This document shows, one piece after another, positions 61,401 through 64,000 of a stretch of DNA of 64,000 bases (its first letter is position 1; the number at the start of each line of letters is the position of its first letter). The stretch lies in NCBI RefSeq assembly GCF_902686445.1, contig NC_062217.1:80557258-80621257 (forward strand). Reading direction: 5' to 3'. The notes under the pieces were generated by a model. The model did not search any database. It saw nothing but the letters and a program-made list of their open reading frames with translations, and had not been told where the DNA came from. Made by a program: the position numbers and the translations under genes. The DNA is from Sciurus carolinensis (taxonomy: Eukaryota > Chordata > Mammalia > Rodentia > Sciuridae).

Positions 61401-61979
61401 ATTTGGAATATTATTCAATCAAAAATATTTATTGAACACTTCCTATGTGCCATAAATATTACAGGCATTAATTAGTTTTCAATCTATTACATTAAAAAAA
61501 AATTGCTCCCACTCAAGTTCAACAAAATAATTTACTAAGGTTAAAAAAAAACTACCAACTATCTTCCCTTTAAAAAGCTTTAAAAAATTAACACTATTTT
61601 AAGTCTACATATTTGGTCTTACCTAATAGTTTGTAAGCTAGTAACTATAGCATTATACCTTCGTTGCACAGAGTTGGACATCGCAAGCCCAGTGGGCAAA
61701 ATAATTAGTTGCACACTGGAGAAATGTGAAGGGAGAGGGGTTCTATCCTTAAAATCTGCAGTAGCATAACTACTGAGTTGAAATCAATTTGATAATGTAA
61801 AGTTAAAAACATGTCGTCAGTAACCAGAAAAAAAGAGGTGACTTACTCAGACTGCTTAGCTGGCGTATGATTGCAGCAAGAGTACTGTTGGTTACACATT
61901 CAAGTTCACTGGTAATTCCTTCTGGCAGAGCTCCCCGGCACAAGTGCCGGGGTTCAATGTTCCTCTTCACTAAAGGCAT
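18602..61979 (-). CDS. WASF3: WASF3 (WAVE3), actin-nucleation-promoting factor; eight coding exons, spliced
   Basis: The gene encodes a WASP-family verprolin-homologous protein. Its family links Rac signalling to the Arp2/3 complex as a subunit of the WAVE regulatory complex (with CYFIP, NCKAP1, ABI and BRK1) and drives lamellipodia at the plasma membrane. The exons join in phase to 1509 nt (502 residues). In order they encode an N-terminal WAVE-homology domain (about 1-170), a basic stretch (about 170-205), a serine-rich linker, a proline-rich region (about 260-435), a WH2 actin-binding motif (about 439-458, with LKKV at 454-457), a central helix, and an acidic tail with Trp500. The ending DENDWSD separates WASF3 from WASF1 (EVDWLE-type) and WASF2. 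The tyrosines known as Abl sites in human WAVE3 (151, 248, 337, 486) are all present. No frameshift or premature stop is seen, so the copy looks functional. The promoter and non-coding first exon are not in the window. Confidence 0.97.
18955..19090 (+). repeat. MER-type DNA-transposon relic in the last intron
   Basis: Gtgatgtgtggctagtggccaccctatggaac and catggaacagttctatcatcacag resemble the common short hAT relic of mammalian genomes. It lies in the intron before the last exon. Confidence 0.5.
19240..20045. mobile_element. Ancient L1-related relic interrupted by a SINE
   Basis: Gaaataatttcaaatttataggatagc, tgtgcccagattcctcc, aatatttgaccaatc, and, beyond the SINE, ccaaccaggggatcacctg and aagaccttcacatttttgaagc form one recurrent old-repeat text, probably from an ancient L1 3' region. 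Confidence 0.5.
19500..19715 (+). mobile_element. Composite B1-ID SINE
   Basis: It has the B1-like half (gcccggcatggtggcacacgcc, ggcttgggaggctgaggcag) and the ID-like half (gggctggggatgtggctcag, gagttcaatccccggtgcc). It lies within the old relic at 19240-20045. Confidence 0.88.
20046..21021. other. WASF3 last-intron sequence, unassigned
   Basis: I see no gene or clear repeat. The last 200 bases before the exon include a poly(A) run near 20869. Confidence 0.4.
21022..21389 (-). CDS. WASF3: WASF3 coding exon 7 (proline-rich and WH2 start)
   Basis: This is the longest coding exon at 368 nt and encodes about residues 328-451. It starts [14 protein letters not shown] (Tyr337), carries several polyproline runs of 5-8 residues, and ends with the first half of the WH2 motif, [15 protein letters not shown]. 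The acceptor is tttattag and the donor is GG|GTAAGT. The WH2 motif is split by the intron after Met450 and finishes in the last exon. Confidence 0.97.
21390..22652. other. WASF3 intron between coding exons 6 and 7
   Basis: This is 1.26 kb without a recognised mobile element apart from short A-runs. Opposite-strand and same-strand open frames here are short and not splice-linked. Confidence 0.45.
22653..22919 (-). CDS. WASF3: WASF3 coding exon 6
   Basis: This exon is 267 nt and encodes about residues 239-328. It begins [19 protein letters not shown], with Tyr248, and continues into a low-complexity Pro, Ala and Gln segment with a run of seven prolines. The region is the start of the proline-rich domain, which binds profilin and SH3 partners such as IRSp53. 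The acceptor is acatcag and the donor is GG|GTAAAT. The phase matches both neighbours. Confidence 0.96.
22920..26035. other. WASF3 intron 5' of coding exon 6, mostly unassigned
   Basis: About 3 kb lacks any clear repeat. Small frames near 23612-23990 and 24611-24829 have no family resemblance. The 24000-24360 part is AT-rich. Confidence 0.4.
26036..26238 (+). mobile_element. Composite B1-ID SINE
   Basis: The left half reads aggtgcatgcctatagtcccag, cctgggaggctgaggcagg and the right half reads ttatcacctagtggttaagc, cctgggttcaattctc. Confidence 0.85.
26239..26290 (+). repeat. (AGACAG)n microsatellite at the SINE tail
   Basis: About eight imperfect hexamer units of agacag/agagac directly follow the SINE and end with agacacacc. 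Confidence 0.9.
27268..27283 (-). repeat. (GT)8 microsatellite forming the 5' splice site of coding exon 5
   Basis: On the gene strand the exon ends ACTAG at 27284 and the intron begins with eight uninterrupted GT units. Confidence 0.95.
27284..27459 (-). CDS. WASF3: WASF3 coding exon 5
   Basis: This exon is 176 nt and encodes residues 181-239 (codon 239 split). It starts [20 protein letters not shown], the basic region thought to bind acidic phosphoinositides, and ends [10 protein letters not shown]. The acceptor is acatcag. The donor is AG followed directly by (GT)8, a microsatellite, rather than GTRAGT. Residues 225-226 read His-His; as I recall, the human protein has Tyr-His there. Confidence 0.96.
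28150..28450. repeat. L2-type 3' ends in head-to-head fragments
   Basis: 28150-28270 has L2 3' text on the plus strand (gacaagaactatgtgcc through cactcaataaatgctggc). 28310-28450 has inverted L2 text (ggtactgccaggcactgatg, ctcaaggagcttgcagtatag). Confidence 0.5.
28905..29250 (+). mobile_element. L1 3' end, 5'-truncated
   Basis: It starts in the ORF2 end (gagaatatcatgctaagtgaaataagcc), runs through ccctgataagtggagaatg and the 3' UTR text atcattaccctatgtacatg, and ends in an A-rich tail near 29250. Confidence 0.85.
29280..29492 (+). mobile_element. Composite B1-ID SINE, degenerate left half
   Basis: Ttcaaagccagcctcagcaacttag, then aaggactgggaatgtggctcag and cgttcaatccctgatacc. Confidence 0.75.
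29735..30191 (+). mobile_element. Old L1 3' region ending in a 51-bp pure poly(A)
   Basis: Agcaattcaacttctggaaat and tgcagtacttttaagttaaagcaacaatt resemble the L1 ORF2 end. The block finishes with 51 consecutive A residues at 30141-30191. Confidence 0.5.
30141..30191 (+). repeat. 51-bp poly(A) tract
   Basis: Fifty-one consecutive A residues, followed by gcaggg. Confidence 0.97.
30700..30905 (+). mobile_element. Composite B1-ID SINE
   Basis: Atatggcagcccatacttgg, aggctgaggcaggaggatccc, gggctggggatgtggctcag and gggttcaatacctgatacc, with an (AAAAT)n tail. Confidence 0.85.
30918..31022 (+). mobile_element. B1-like half SINE, 3'-truncated
   Basis: Gccaggcatggtggtacatgcc through tcaaagccagcttcagcaac; the ID half is missing. 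It abuts the previous SINE, with gaacaatttcatattta between. Confidence 0.75.
31585..31665 (-). mobile_element. ID-like SINE fragment, minus strand
   Basis: Tactggggctggaacccagg and gcaaatactctaccaatgaac are the inverted ID body. It is preceded by C/T-rich simple sequence at 31540-31585. Confidence 0.65.
31670..32518. other. WASF3 intron 3' of coding exon 4, unassigned
   Basis: No clear repeat or gene is seen. Confidence 0.4.
32519..32636 (-). CDS. WASF3: WASF3 coding exon 4
   Basis: This exon is 118 nt and encodes about residues 141-180. It includes [20 protein letters not shown] and ends in the basic run KRKEKRRQK. Tyr151 lies in KFYTDP and is a known Abl and Src-family site in WAVE proteins, where it helps release autoinhibition. 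The acceptor is ttcatag and the donor is AAAAG|GTAAGT. The exon ends in phase 0. Confidence 0.96.
33160..33364 (+). mobile_element. Composite B1-ID SINE
   Basis: Aagtggcacatgcctataattcc, aagttcaaaaccagcctcagc, aggactgaggatgtggctcag, gagttcaatccccagtcc and an A tail to 33364. Confidence 0.85.
33365..34600. other. WASF3 intron, unassigned AT-rich sequence
   Basis: No clear repeat, RNA gene or exon is seen on either strand. Confidence 0.4.
34613..35006 (+). mobile_element. MaLR-type solo LTR with 5-bp target-site duplication
   Basis: It starts TGTGATGGTTTAGATATGAGG with tgtcccccaaaagttcatg, carries tgagccaaagtaaac and ends gcaaaagctgactcatata. The 5-mer ccagg lies at 34608-34612 and again at 35007-35011, the duplication length expected of ERVL-related LTRs. 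Confidence 0.88.
35488..35893 (+). mobile_element. MaLR-type LTR
   Basis: It starts TGTTATAGCTTGAATCC and has ggattaatccattgaagg, ccatgagccaaaataaatc and the end ctgactaacaca. It has no matching duplication with the LTR at 34613, so the two are probably independent insertions. Confidence 0.8.
35900..36617. other. WASF3 intron adjoining coding exon 3, unassigned
   Basis: No repeat is recognised; a G/A-rich stretch lies at 35895-36020. Confidence 0.4.
36618..36771 (-). CDS. WASF3: WASF3 coding exon 3
   Basis: This exon is 154 nt and encodes about residues 90-141, beginning [15 protein letters not shown] and ending NILTPYR. The acceptor is aaacag and the donor is AG|GTAAGA. It encodes the conserved part of the WAVE-homology domain between the coiled coil and the region that contacts CYFIP. 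An opposite-strand frame at 36515-36703 is a shadow of this exon and not a gene. Confidence 0.96.
37756..37894 (+). mobile_element. ID-family SINE with 13-bp target-site duplication
   Basis: It has a well-preserved ID body (ggctggggttgtagctcagtgg, gggttcaatcctagcacc) with a tattgtgtccatctac tail. aatcgcctgtgct at 37743-37755 recurs with one mismatch at 37895-37907. Confidence 0.92.
37908..39090. other. WASF3 intron between coding exons 2 and 3, unassigned AT-rich part
   Basis: No recognised repeat or gene is seen. A short T-tract lies near 38866. Confidence 0.4.
39091..39225 (-). CDS. WASF3: WASF3 coding exon 2
   Basis: This exon is 135 nt and encodes residues 45-89, including [15 protein letters not shown] and a helical stretch rich in Leu, Ile, Asp and Arg that continues the WAVE-homology coiled coil. 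The acceptor is ctctacag above 39225 and the donor is G|GTAGGT below 39091. It joins exon 1 in phase 1 (AGC serine across the junction). The intron 5' of it is 22.6 kb, the largest in the window, and holds most of the transposable elements. Confidence 0.96.
39226..40085. other. WASF3 intron 5' of coding exon 2, unassigned
   Basis: No clear element; it is AT-rich. Confidence 0.4.
40090..40325 (+). repeat. L2 and MIR relics
   Basis: 40105-40160 has acttcttaagagcaggaaccttg (L2 3'-like). 40225-40325 has attcattttccaggtgattaaactgagg and ctggctggtaagtggc (MIR). Confidence 0.6.
40425..40920 (+). mobile_element. Old L1 3' end
   Basis: Acccatatgatccaacaatttcacttctgggtac, ggaagcaatccatatgacc and agaaagcagaatggtgcttgccagggg are typical of an old L1 ORF2 end and 3' UTR. 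Confidence 0.75.
41055..41160 (-). mobile_element. ID-like SINE, minus strand
   Basis: Gagtcaaggatcaaatccag, tcaagtgctctaccactgagccacaactcc is the inverted ID body. Confidence 0.75.
42100..43085 (+). repeat. L2 LINE relic, plus strand
   Basis: It follows the L2 3' region in order: aaagaccatgaaatgacatacag, ctccatgatctgctcc, aggcctttgcatttcctattcc, tgtccaaatgtcacc, agcacttatccccatg, ctcccccactaaaacatgat, and aatgaataaaaatgc-type end text. Several stops are present, so it is not a gene despite short opposite-strand frames. Confidence 0.75.
43090..44460. other. WASF3 large intron, unassigned
   Basis: No gene or clear repeat is recognised. Confidence 0.4.
44465..45640 (-). repeat. L2 LINE relic, minus strand
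   Basis: The inverted L2 text includes agcaaacattcaccaagcacac, gaggccaatgtggctgaagg, agacaagttgagtttgagatg, tagatggtatttcaagccatg and aggactcttgctgtgaaagagg. It is about 1.2 kb, long for an L2 remnant. Confidence 0.65.
46441..46482 (+). repeat. (TTTA)n/(TTTG)n simple repeat
   Basis: Tandem atttattt units change to gtttgttt units within the old L1. Confidence 0.85.
47256..47465 (-). mobile_element. Composite B1-ID SINE with 11-bp target-site duplication, minus strand
   Basis: Gggattgaacccaggggtac, ctgagccacatacccag, aggctggctttgaactcagg and ggcattacaggcatgcacc are the inverted SINE. Tccatatttac flanks it at 47245-47255 and 47466-47476. Confidence 0.92.
47760..48152 (-). mobile_element. MaLR-type solo LTR with 5-bp target-site duplication, minus strand
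   Basis: On the minus strand it begins TGTTATGGTTTGGATATGAGG and on the plus strand starts tgttttagtcag. It is 393 bp with TG..CA ends, and cctcc flanks it at 47755-47759 and 48153-48157. It is nested inside the old L1. Confidence 0.93.
48556..48855. mobile_element. DNA transposon relic (Tigger-like text) with inverted ends
   Basis: Actaatctgaaaatctgaaatgctcc at the left and aatctgaaatctgaaaacttttggattcccagtatttcag at the right recall a well-known short mammalian DNA element with A/T-rich inverted ends. The family is uncertain. Confidence 0.5.
48860..49290. other. Unassigned sequence before the L1
   Basis: No repeat or gene is recognised. Confidence 0.35.
49291..49305. repeat. L1 target-site duplication, left copy
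   Basis: The 15-mer aagaaatatgaatgc is identical to the copy at 55868-55882. Confidence 0.95.
49325..49999 (-). other. Open antisense frame of 224 codons in the L1 5' UTR (coding status doubtful)
   Basis: This is the longest minus-strand open frame in the L1. It starts with Met at 49999, and its first half is built from the tandem monomers, repeating GSW(R/W)xGAVS-like units. It resembles no protein family I know. It is analogous in position to the primate L1 ORF0, but low stop density in GC-rich repeats could explain it by chance. Confidence 0.3.
49735..50017 (+). repeat. Tandem 34-37-bp monomers in the L1 5' UTR
   Basis: Units begin ccgtagg, ccaggat, ccgaggg, ccaggac, ccaggac, ccaggat, ccaggac and ccgggac at 49735, 49772, 49808, 49844, 49879, 49913, 49949 and 49983. 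Spacing is 34-37 bp, and a shared gactgact-type motif sits mid-unit. Confidence 0.85.
50722..51721 (+). pseudogene. L1 ORF1 remnant (broken)
   Basis: ORF1 encodes the RNA-binding, trimeric chaperone of L1. The ATG at 50722 opens a lysine/glutamate-rich coiled-coil segment (to 51003). The frame is lost at an A-run near 50966-50977 and again near 51054. A second piece (51061-51444) holds the RRM-like part ([26 protein letters not shown]). A third (51539-51721) in another frame carries the C-terminal domain end. At least three disruptions are present, so it is non-functional. Confidence 0.85.
51791..55636 (+). pseudogene. L1 ORF2 remnant (endonuclease and reverse transcriptase, broken)
   Basis: ORF2 encodes the L1 endonuclease and reverse transcriptase. 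The ATG at 51791 opens 329 codons with the endonuclease motifs NINGLN, QETHL, GDFNAP and SDHNGL. The frame then breaks near 52780. Pieces at 52989-53315 and 53389-54135 carry the RT domain, including KSPGPDGF, the [10 protein letters not shown] fold and FADDM. Later pieces (54250-54645, 54709-55185, 55237-55524) hold thumb and C-terminal regions. A (TA)16 tract at 55462-55493 further alters the C-terminus. The catalytic motifs survive but the frame does not. Confidence 0.88.
55462..55493 (+). repeat. (TA)16 microsatellite inside L1 ORF2
   Basis: Sixteen TA units expand the short tatatac found at this place in the related copy at 63729-63738. Confidence 0.95.
55868..55882. repeat. L1 target-site duplication, right copy
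   Basis: The 15-mer aagaaatatgaatgc directly follows the A-rich L1 tail. Confidence 0.95.
56270..56812 (+). mobile_element. L1 3' end, 5'-truncated, older than the neighbouring L1
   Basis: Gtgtttgctggtaaatgcgtgaacctggagactatcacgc aligns by eye with the ORF2 end. The 3' UTR gives ggaacaaatcatattctattc, tgtcatgtataaaa and a tail near 56812. Confidence 0.75.
57110..57260 (+). repeat. Old L1 fragment
   Basis: Aaaaatggctaaataatatggcacatc and ctccagctattaaaaatg resemble the ORF2 end of an old L1. Confidence 0.5.
57475..57655 (-). mobile_element. Composite B1-ID SINE, minus strand
   Basis: Gtaccaaggactgaacccgg, ccactgagtcatagcccagccc, gagacaggatctcactaag and ctgaggctggctctgaac; the tail is (TTG)n. 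Confidence 0.83.
57660..58940. other. WASF3 large intron, unassigned
   Basis: A weak MIR-like piece lies near 57940-58010. Otherwise nothing is recognised. Confidence 0.35.
58945..59205 (-). mobile_element. MLT1-type LTR relic, minus strand
   Basis: Ttcaggctacaacagaacaccatagattgggtgac, gctgagaagcacaagatcagg and cctatcaccttccaaag are inverted MLT1-like text. Confidence 0.65.
59206..59940. other. WASF3 large intron, unassigned
   Basis: Two overlapping opposite frames of about 95 codons (59185-59617) have no recognised similarity and no splice context. Confidence 0.35.
59945..60420 (-). mobile_element. MLT1-type LTR relic, minus strand
   Basis: Gagtttcctattgttgctctatcaaattaccacaaac, ggaggtcttcagtctgaaatgg, aagccctgtgattac and catatttggatgggc are inverted MLT1-like text. 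Confidence 0.7.
60421..61846. other. WASF3 intron next to the ATG exon, unassigned
   Basis: Largely unique AT-rich sequence, with a short L2-like piece near 61410-61470 (aaaaatatttattgaacacttcc). Confidence 0.35.
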
Positions 61980-61989
61980 GGCTCACAAT
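61847..61989 (-). CDS. WASF3: WASF3 coding exon 1 (ATG exon; coding 61847-61979)
   Basis: This exon encodes residues 1-44 plus one base of codon 45, starting [13 protein letters not shown]. The acceptor is ttttcag just above 61989, so 10 nt of 5' UTR precede the ATG at 61979, with G at -3. The donor after 61847 is A|GTAAGT, close to consensus. The segment begins the WAVE-homology domain, whose N-terminal helix contacts ABI and BRK1 in the WAVE complex. The 5' acceptor shows that at least one upstream non-coding exon exists, presumably beyond 64000. Confidence 0.96.
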
Positions 61990-62316
61990 CTGAAAATTAA
62001 AACAGATAATTTTTGAAAAGCTCATATTTACATTTTTAAAAATCTAGAGTTTTAACTCTTTTGAAAATTCAATTGGCCCTAAGAATTTCCATTATCCTAT
62101 CATTTCTACATGAGAAGATAAGCCAAAATGCAACATGCAATAAATATTTAATTCAATTAATTTTATAGACTTCAGATATATGGATAGTATCATTCTCCTT
62201 TTATAGAAAAATAATACATGCTAAATCTCTAGCTAAGCTTGAGACTGAATAATGCATTTTTACCTCTTTCCTTCTCTACTGAAATGACAAGATAGAAAAG
62301 GCAAGTCCACAAGTAT

Positions 62317-62673
62317 TGCTATAGTTTGGATCTTGAACATCCCCCAAAGTCCTATGTGTTAACGTCTTAGTCCCTATGGGATGATACTGAGAGATGGTGG
62401 AACCTTTAAGAGGCAAGGTCTAGTAAGAGGCCAGTGATCAAGGGGAGTGTGAGAACCTGGCCCCTTCTATCTTTCTGTTTCCTGGAGACTGAGTAAGCAG
62501 CTCTGCTCTATCACATGCTTCTGCCATGAGTGTTCCCTTGCCAAAGGCCCAAAGCAACAGGGCCACCCAATCATGAACTGGAACCTCCAAAACTGTGAGC
62601 CACTAGAACTTTACCCTTTATAAGTAAGTTATCTCTAGCACCTTGTTATAATGATAGGAAGCTGATTAATACA
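62317..62673 (+). mobile_element. MaLR-type LTR
   Basis: TGCTATAGTTTGGATCTTG, catcccccaaagtcctatg, aactgtgagccactag and ggaagctgattaatac. No clear duplication was found. It lies upstream of the ATG exon. Confidence 0.78.
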
Positions 62674-62904
62674 ATCACTAAGAGCAGGAGAGTGGAAATA
62701 GTTATAAAACTATGGACAGAGTATGACCAGATTACAAGAAAGAAATGGTTTTACCTAGACTGCAAATAAAGGGTAGCAGAAAGTAAGTTCACCTTAGCTC
62801 TAGAACTTACCCATCCTCCCTACTAAAGACTTGGGTATCTATAAAATAGGATTGGAGTGGAAGAAAATAGAGGAAATGGTTTTTAAAAAGCCATTTAAAA
62901 AATC

Positions 62905-64000
62905 CTTTTCCTGCTGGATATTCACATGTAGCACAAAACTCTCCCCTTGCACAAAACTCAACTCAAAGTAGATCAAGGACCTAGGCATTAGACCAAAGAC
63001 CAAGTGCCTACTAAAACAAAATGTAGGCACAACACTTCATCATGTCAGCTTAGGAACTTACTTCCTCAGCAAGACTCCTAAAACATTCAAGAATCAATAA
63101 ATGGAATGGTATCAAACTAAAAAGTTTCTTCACAGCAAAGGAAATAAGAATGTAGAGAGAGAACCTAAAGAATGGGAGAAAATCTTTACCACATTCATCT
63201 CAGATACAACATTAATCTCAAGGATATATAAAGAACTCAAAAAACTTAACACCTAAAAAACAAATAACTCAATCAATACATGGGCTAAGGAACTGAACAG
63301 ACACTTCACAGAAGAAGAAATATGATCAGTCAACAAATAAGTAAAAAAATGTTCAACATCACTAGCAATCAAAGAAATACAAATCAAAACTACTCTAAGA
63401 TTTCATCTCACTCCAGTCAGAATGGCAATTATCAAGAAGACAAGCAACAATAAAAGTTGGTAAGGATGTGGGGAAAAAGGTAACACTCACACATTGCTGG
63501 TAAGACTGCAAATTTGTCTGCAAAGCAGCATGGAGATTCCTCAGAAAACTTGGAATGGAACCAACATGTGACCCCAGTTATCCCGCTCCTCGGTTTATTA
63601 CCAAAGGACTTAAAATCAGCATACATAGTGACACGGCCAAATCAATTAACAATAGCTATAGAACCAACAATAACTATGGAACCAACCTAGATGCCCTTCA
63701 ACAGATGAATGGATAAAGAAAATGTGATATATATACACAATGGAATATTACTTGGTCATAAAGAAGAATGAAATTATGGCATTTGCCAGCAAATGGATGG
63801 ATTTGGAAACTGTAATGCTGAGTGAAATAAACCAATCCCCAAAAACAAAAGTCAAATGTTCTCTTTTGGTATGTGTATGCTAACACAAGGTAGGAGGGAG
63901 GGGAAGAACAGAAGTTCACTGGATTCGACAAAGGGGAATGAAGAGAAGGGAGTGGTTAAGAATAGGAAAGACGGTAGAAAAATTTTACATAACTTTCCTA
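62905..64000 (+). mobile_element. 5'-truncated L1, ORF2 3' part and beyond; runs off the window
   Basis: It follows the ORF2 C-terminal half and 3' end of the L1 at 49306-55867 (for example acaaaactcaactcaaagtag, atcaaaactactctaagatttcatctc, gcaaatggatggatttggaaac). Many stops and indels are present. The 3' end is outside the window. Confidence 0.85.

Noticed and set aside
1..64000. CRISPR arrays, tRNA or rRNA genes, operons, prophage
   Set aside because: None is present. The tRNA-like text is all SINE-derived (ID family), and the window is eukaryotic.

Overview
This is a mammalian nuclear window, most likely from a sciurid rodent (ground squirrel or marmot type). The evidence is a mix of ID-family SINEs, composite SINEs with a B1/7SL-like left half and an ID-like right half, MaLR LTRs, L2/MIR relics, and LINE-1 copies ranging from ancient to fairly young. 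There are no bacterial-type operons, CRISPR arrays or phage genes.

The only protein-coding gene I can support is WASF3 (WAVE3), on the minus strand. Its eight coding exons lie at 61847-61989 (ATG at 61979), 39091-39225, 36618-36771, 32519-32636, 27284-27459, 22653-22919, 21022-21389 and 18602-18759 (stop at 18602). The coding lengths (133+135+154+118+176+267+368+158) sum to 1509 nt, which is 502 codons plus a stop. This is the length I recall for mammalian WASF3. All junctions are GT-AG and the phase is consistent throughout. The non-coding first exon and promoter should lie beyond position 64000. A roughly 2.9 kb 3' UTR runs from 18601 to a distal AATAAA at 15701-15696. It carries seed matches for miR-200b/c/429 (two) and miR-31 (one).

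Layout: 1-15.7 kb is the region 3' of WASF3. It holds old L1, MaLR, MIR and DNA-transposon relics and a CpG-enriched stretch at 5.2-6.5 kb, with no recognised gene. 15.7-62.0 kb is WASF3. Its largest intron (39226-61846) holds L2 relics, an antisense L1 split by a SINE and a solo LTR, and a near-complete L1 (49306-55867) with a 15-bp target-site duplication. That L1 is opposite in orientation to WASF3. Its 5' UTR has about eight monomers of 34-37 bp and an open antisense frame of 224 codons. 62.0-64.0 kb is intron upstream of the ATG exon, with a MaLR LTR and a 3' L1 fragment running off the window end.

No new biological system is evident. The most interesting points are: the L1 5' region, whose antisense transcription would run towards downstream WASF3 exons; a WASF3 5' splice site built from a (GT)8 microsatellite; the CpG cluster beyond the gene; and the conserved-type microRNA sites in the 3' UTR. 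Repeat family names are from recognition by eye, not from a database search.
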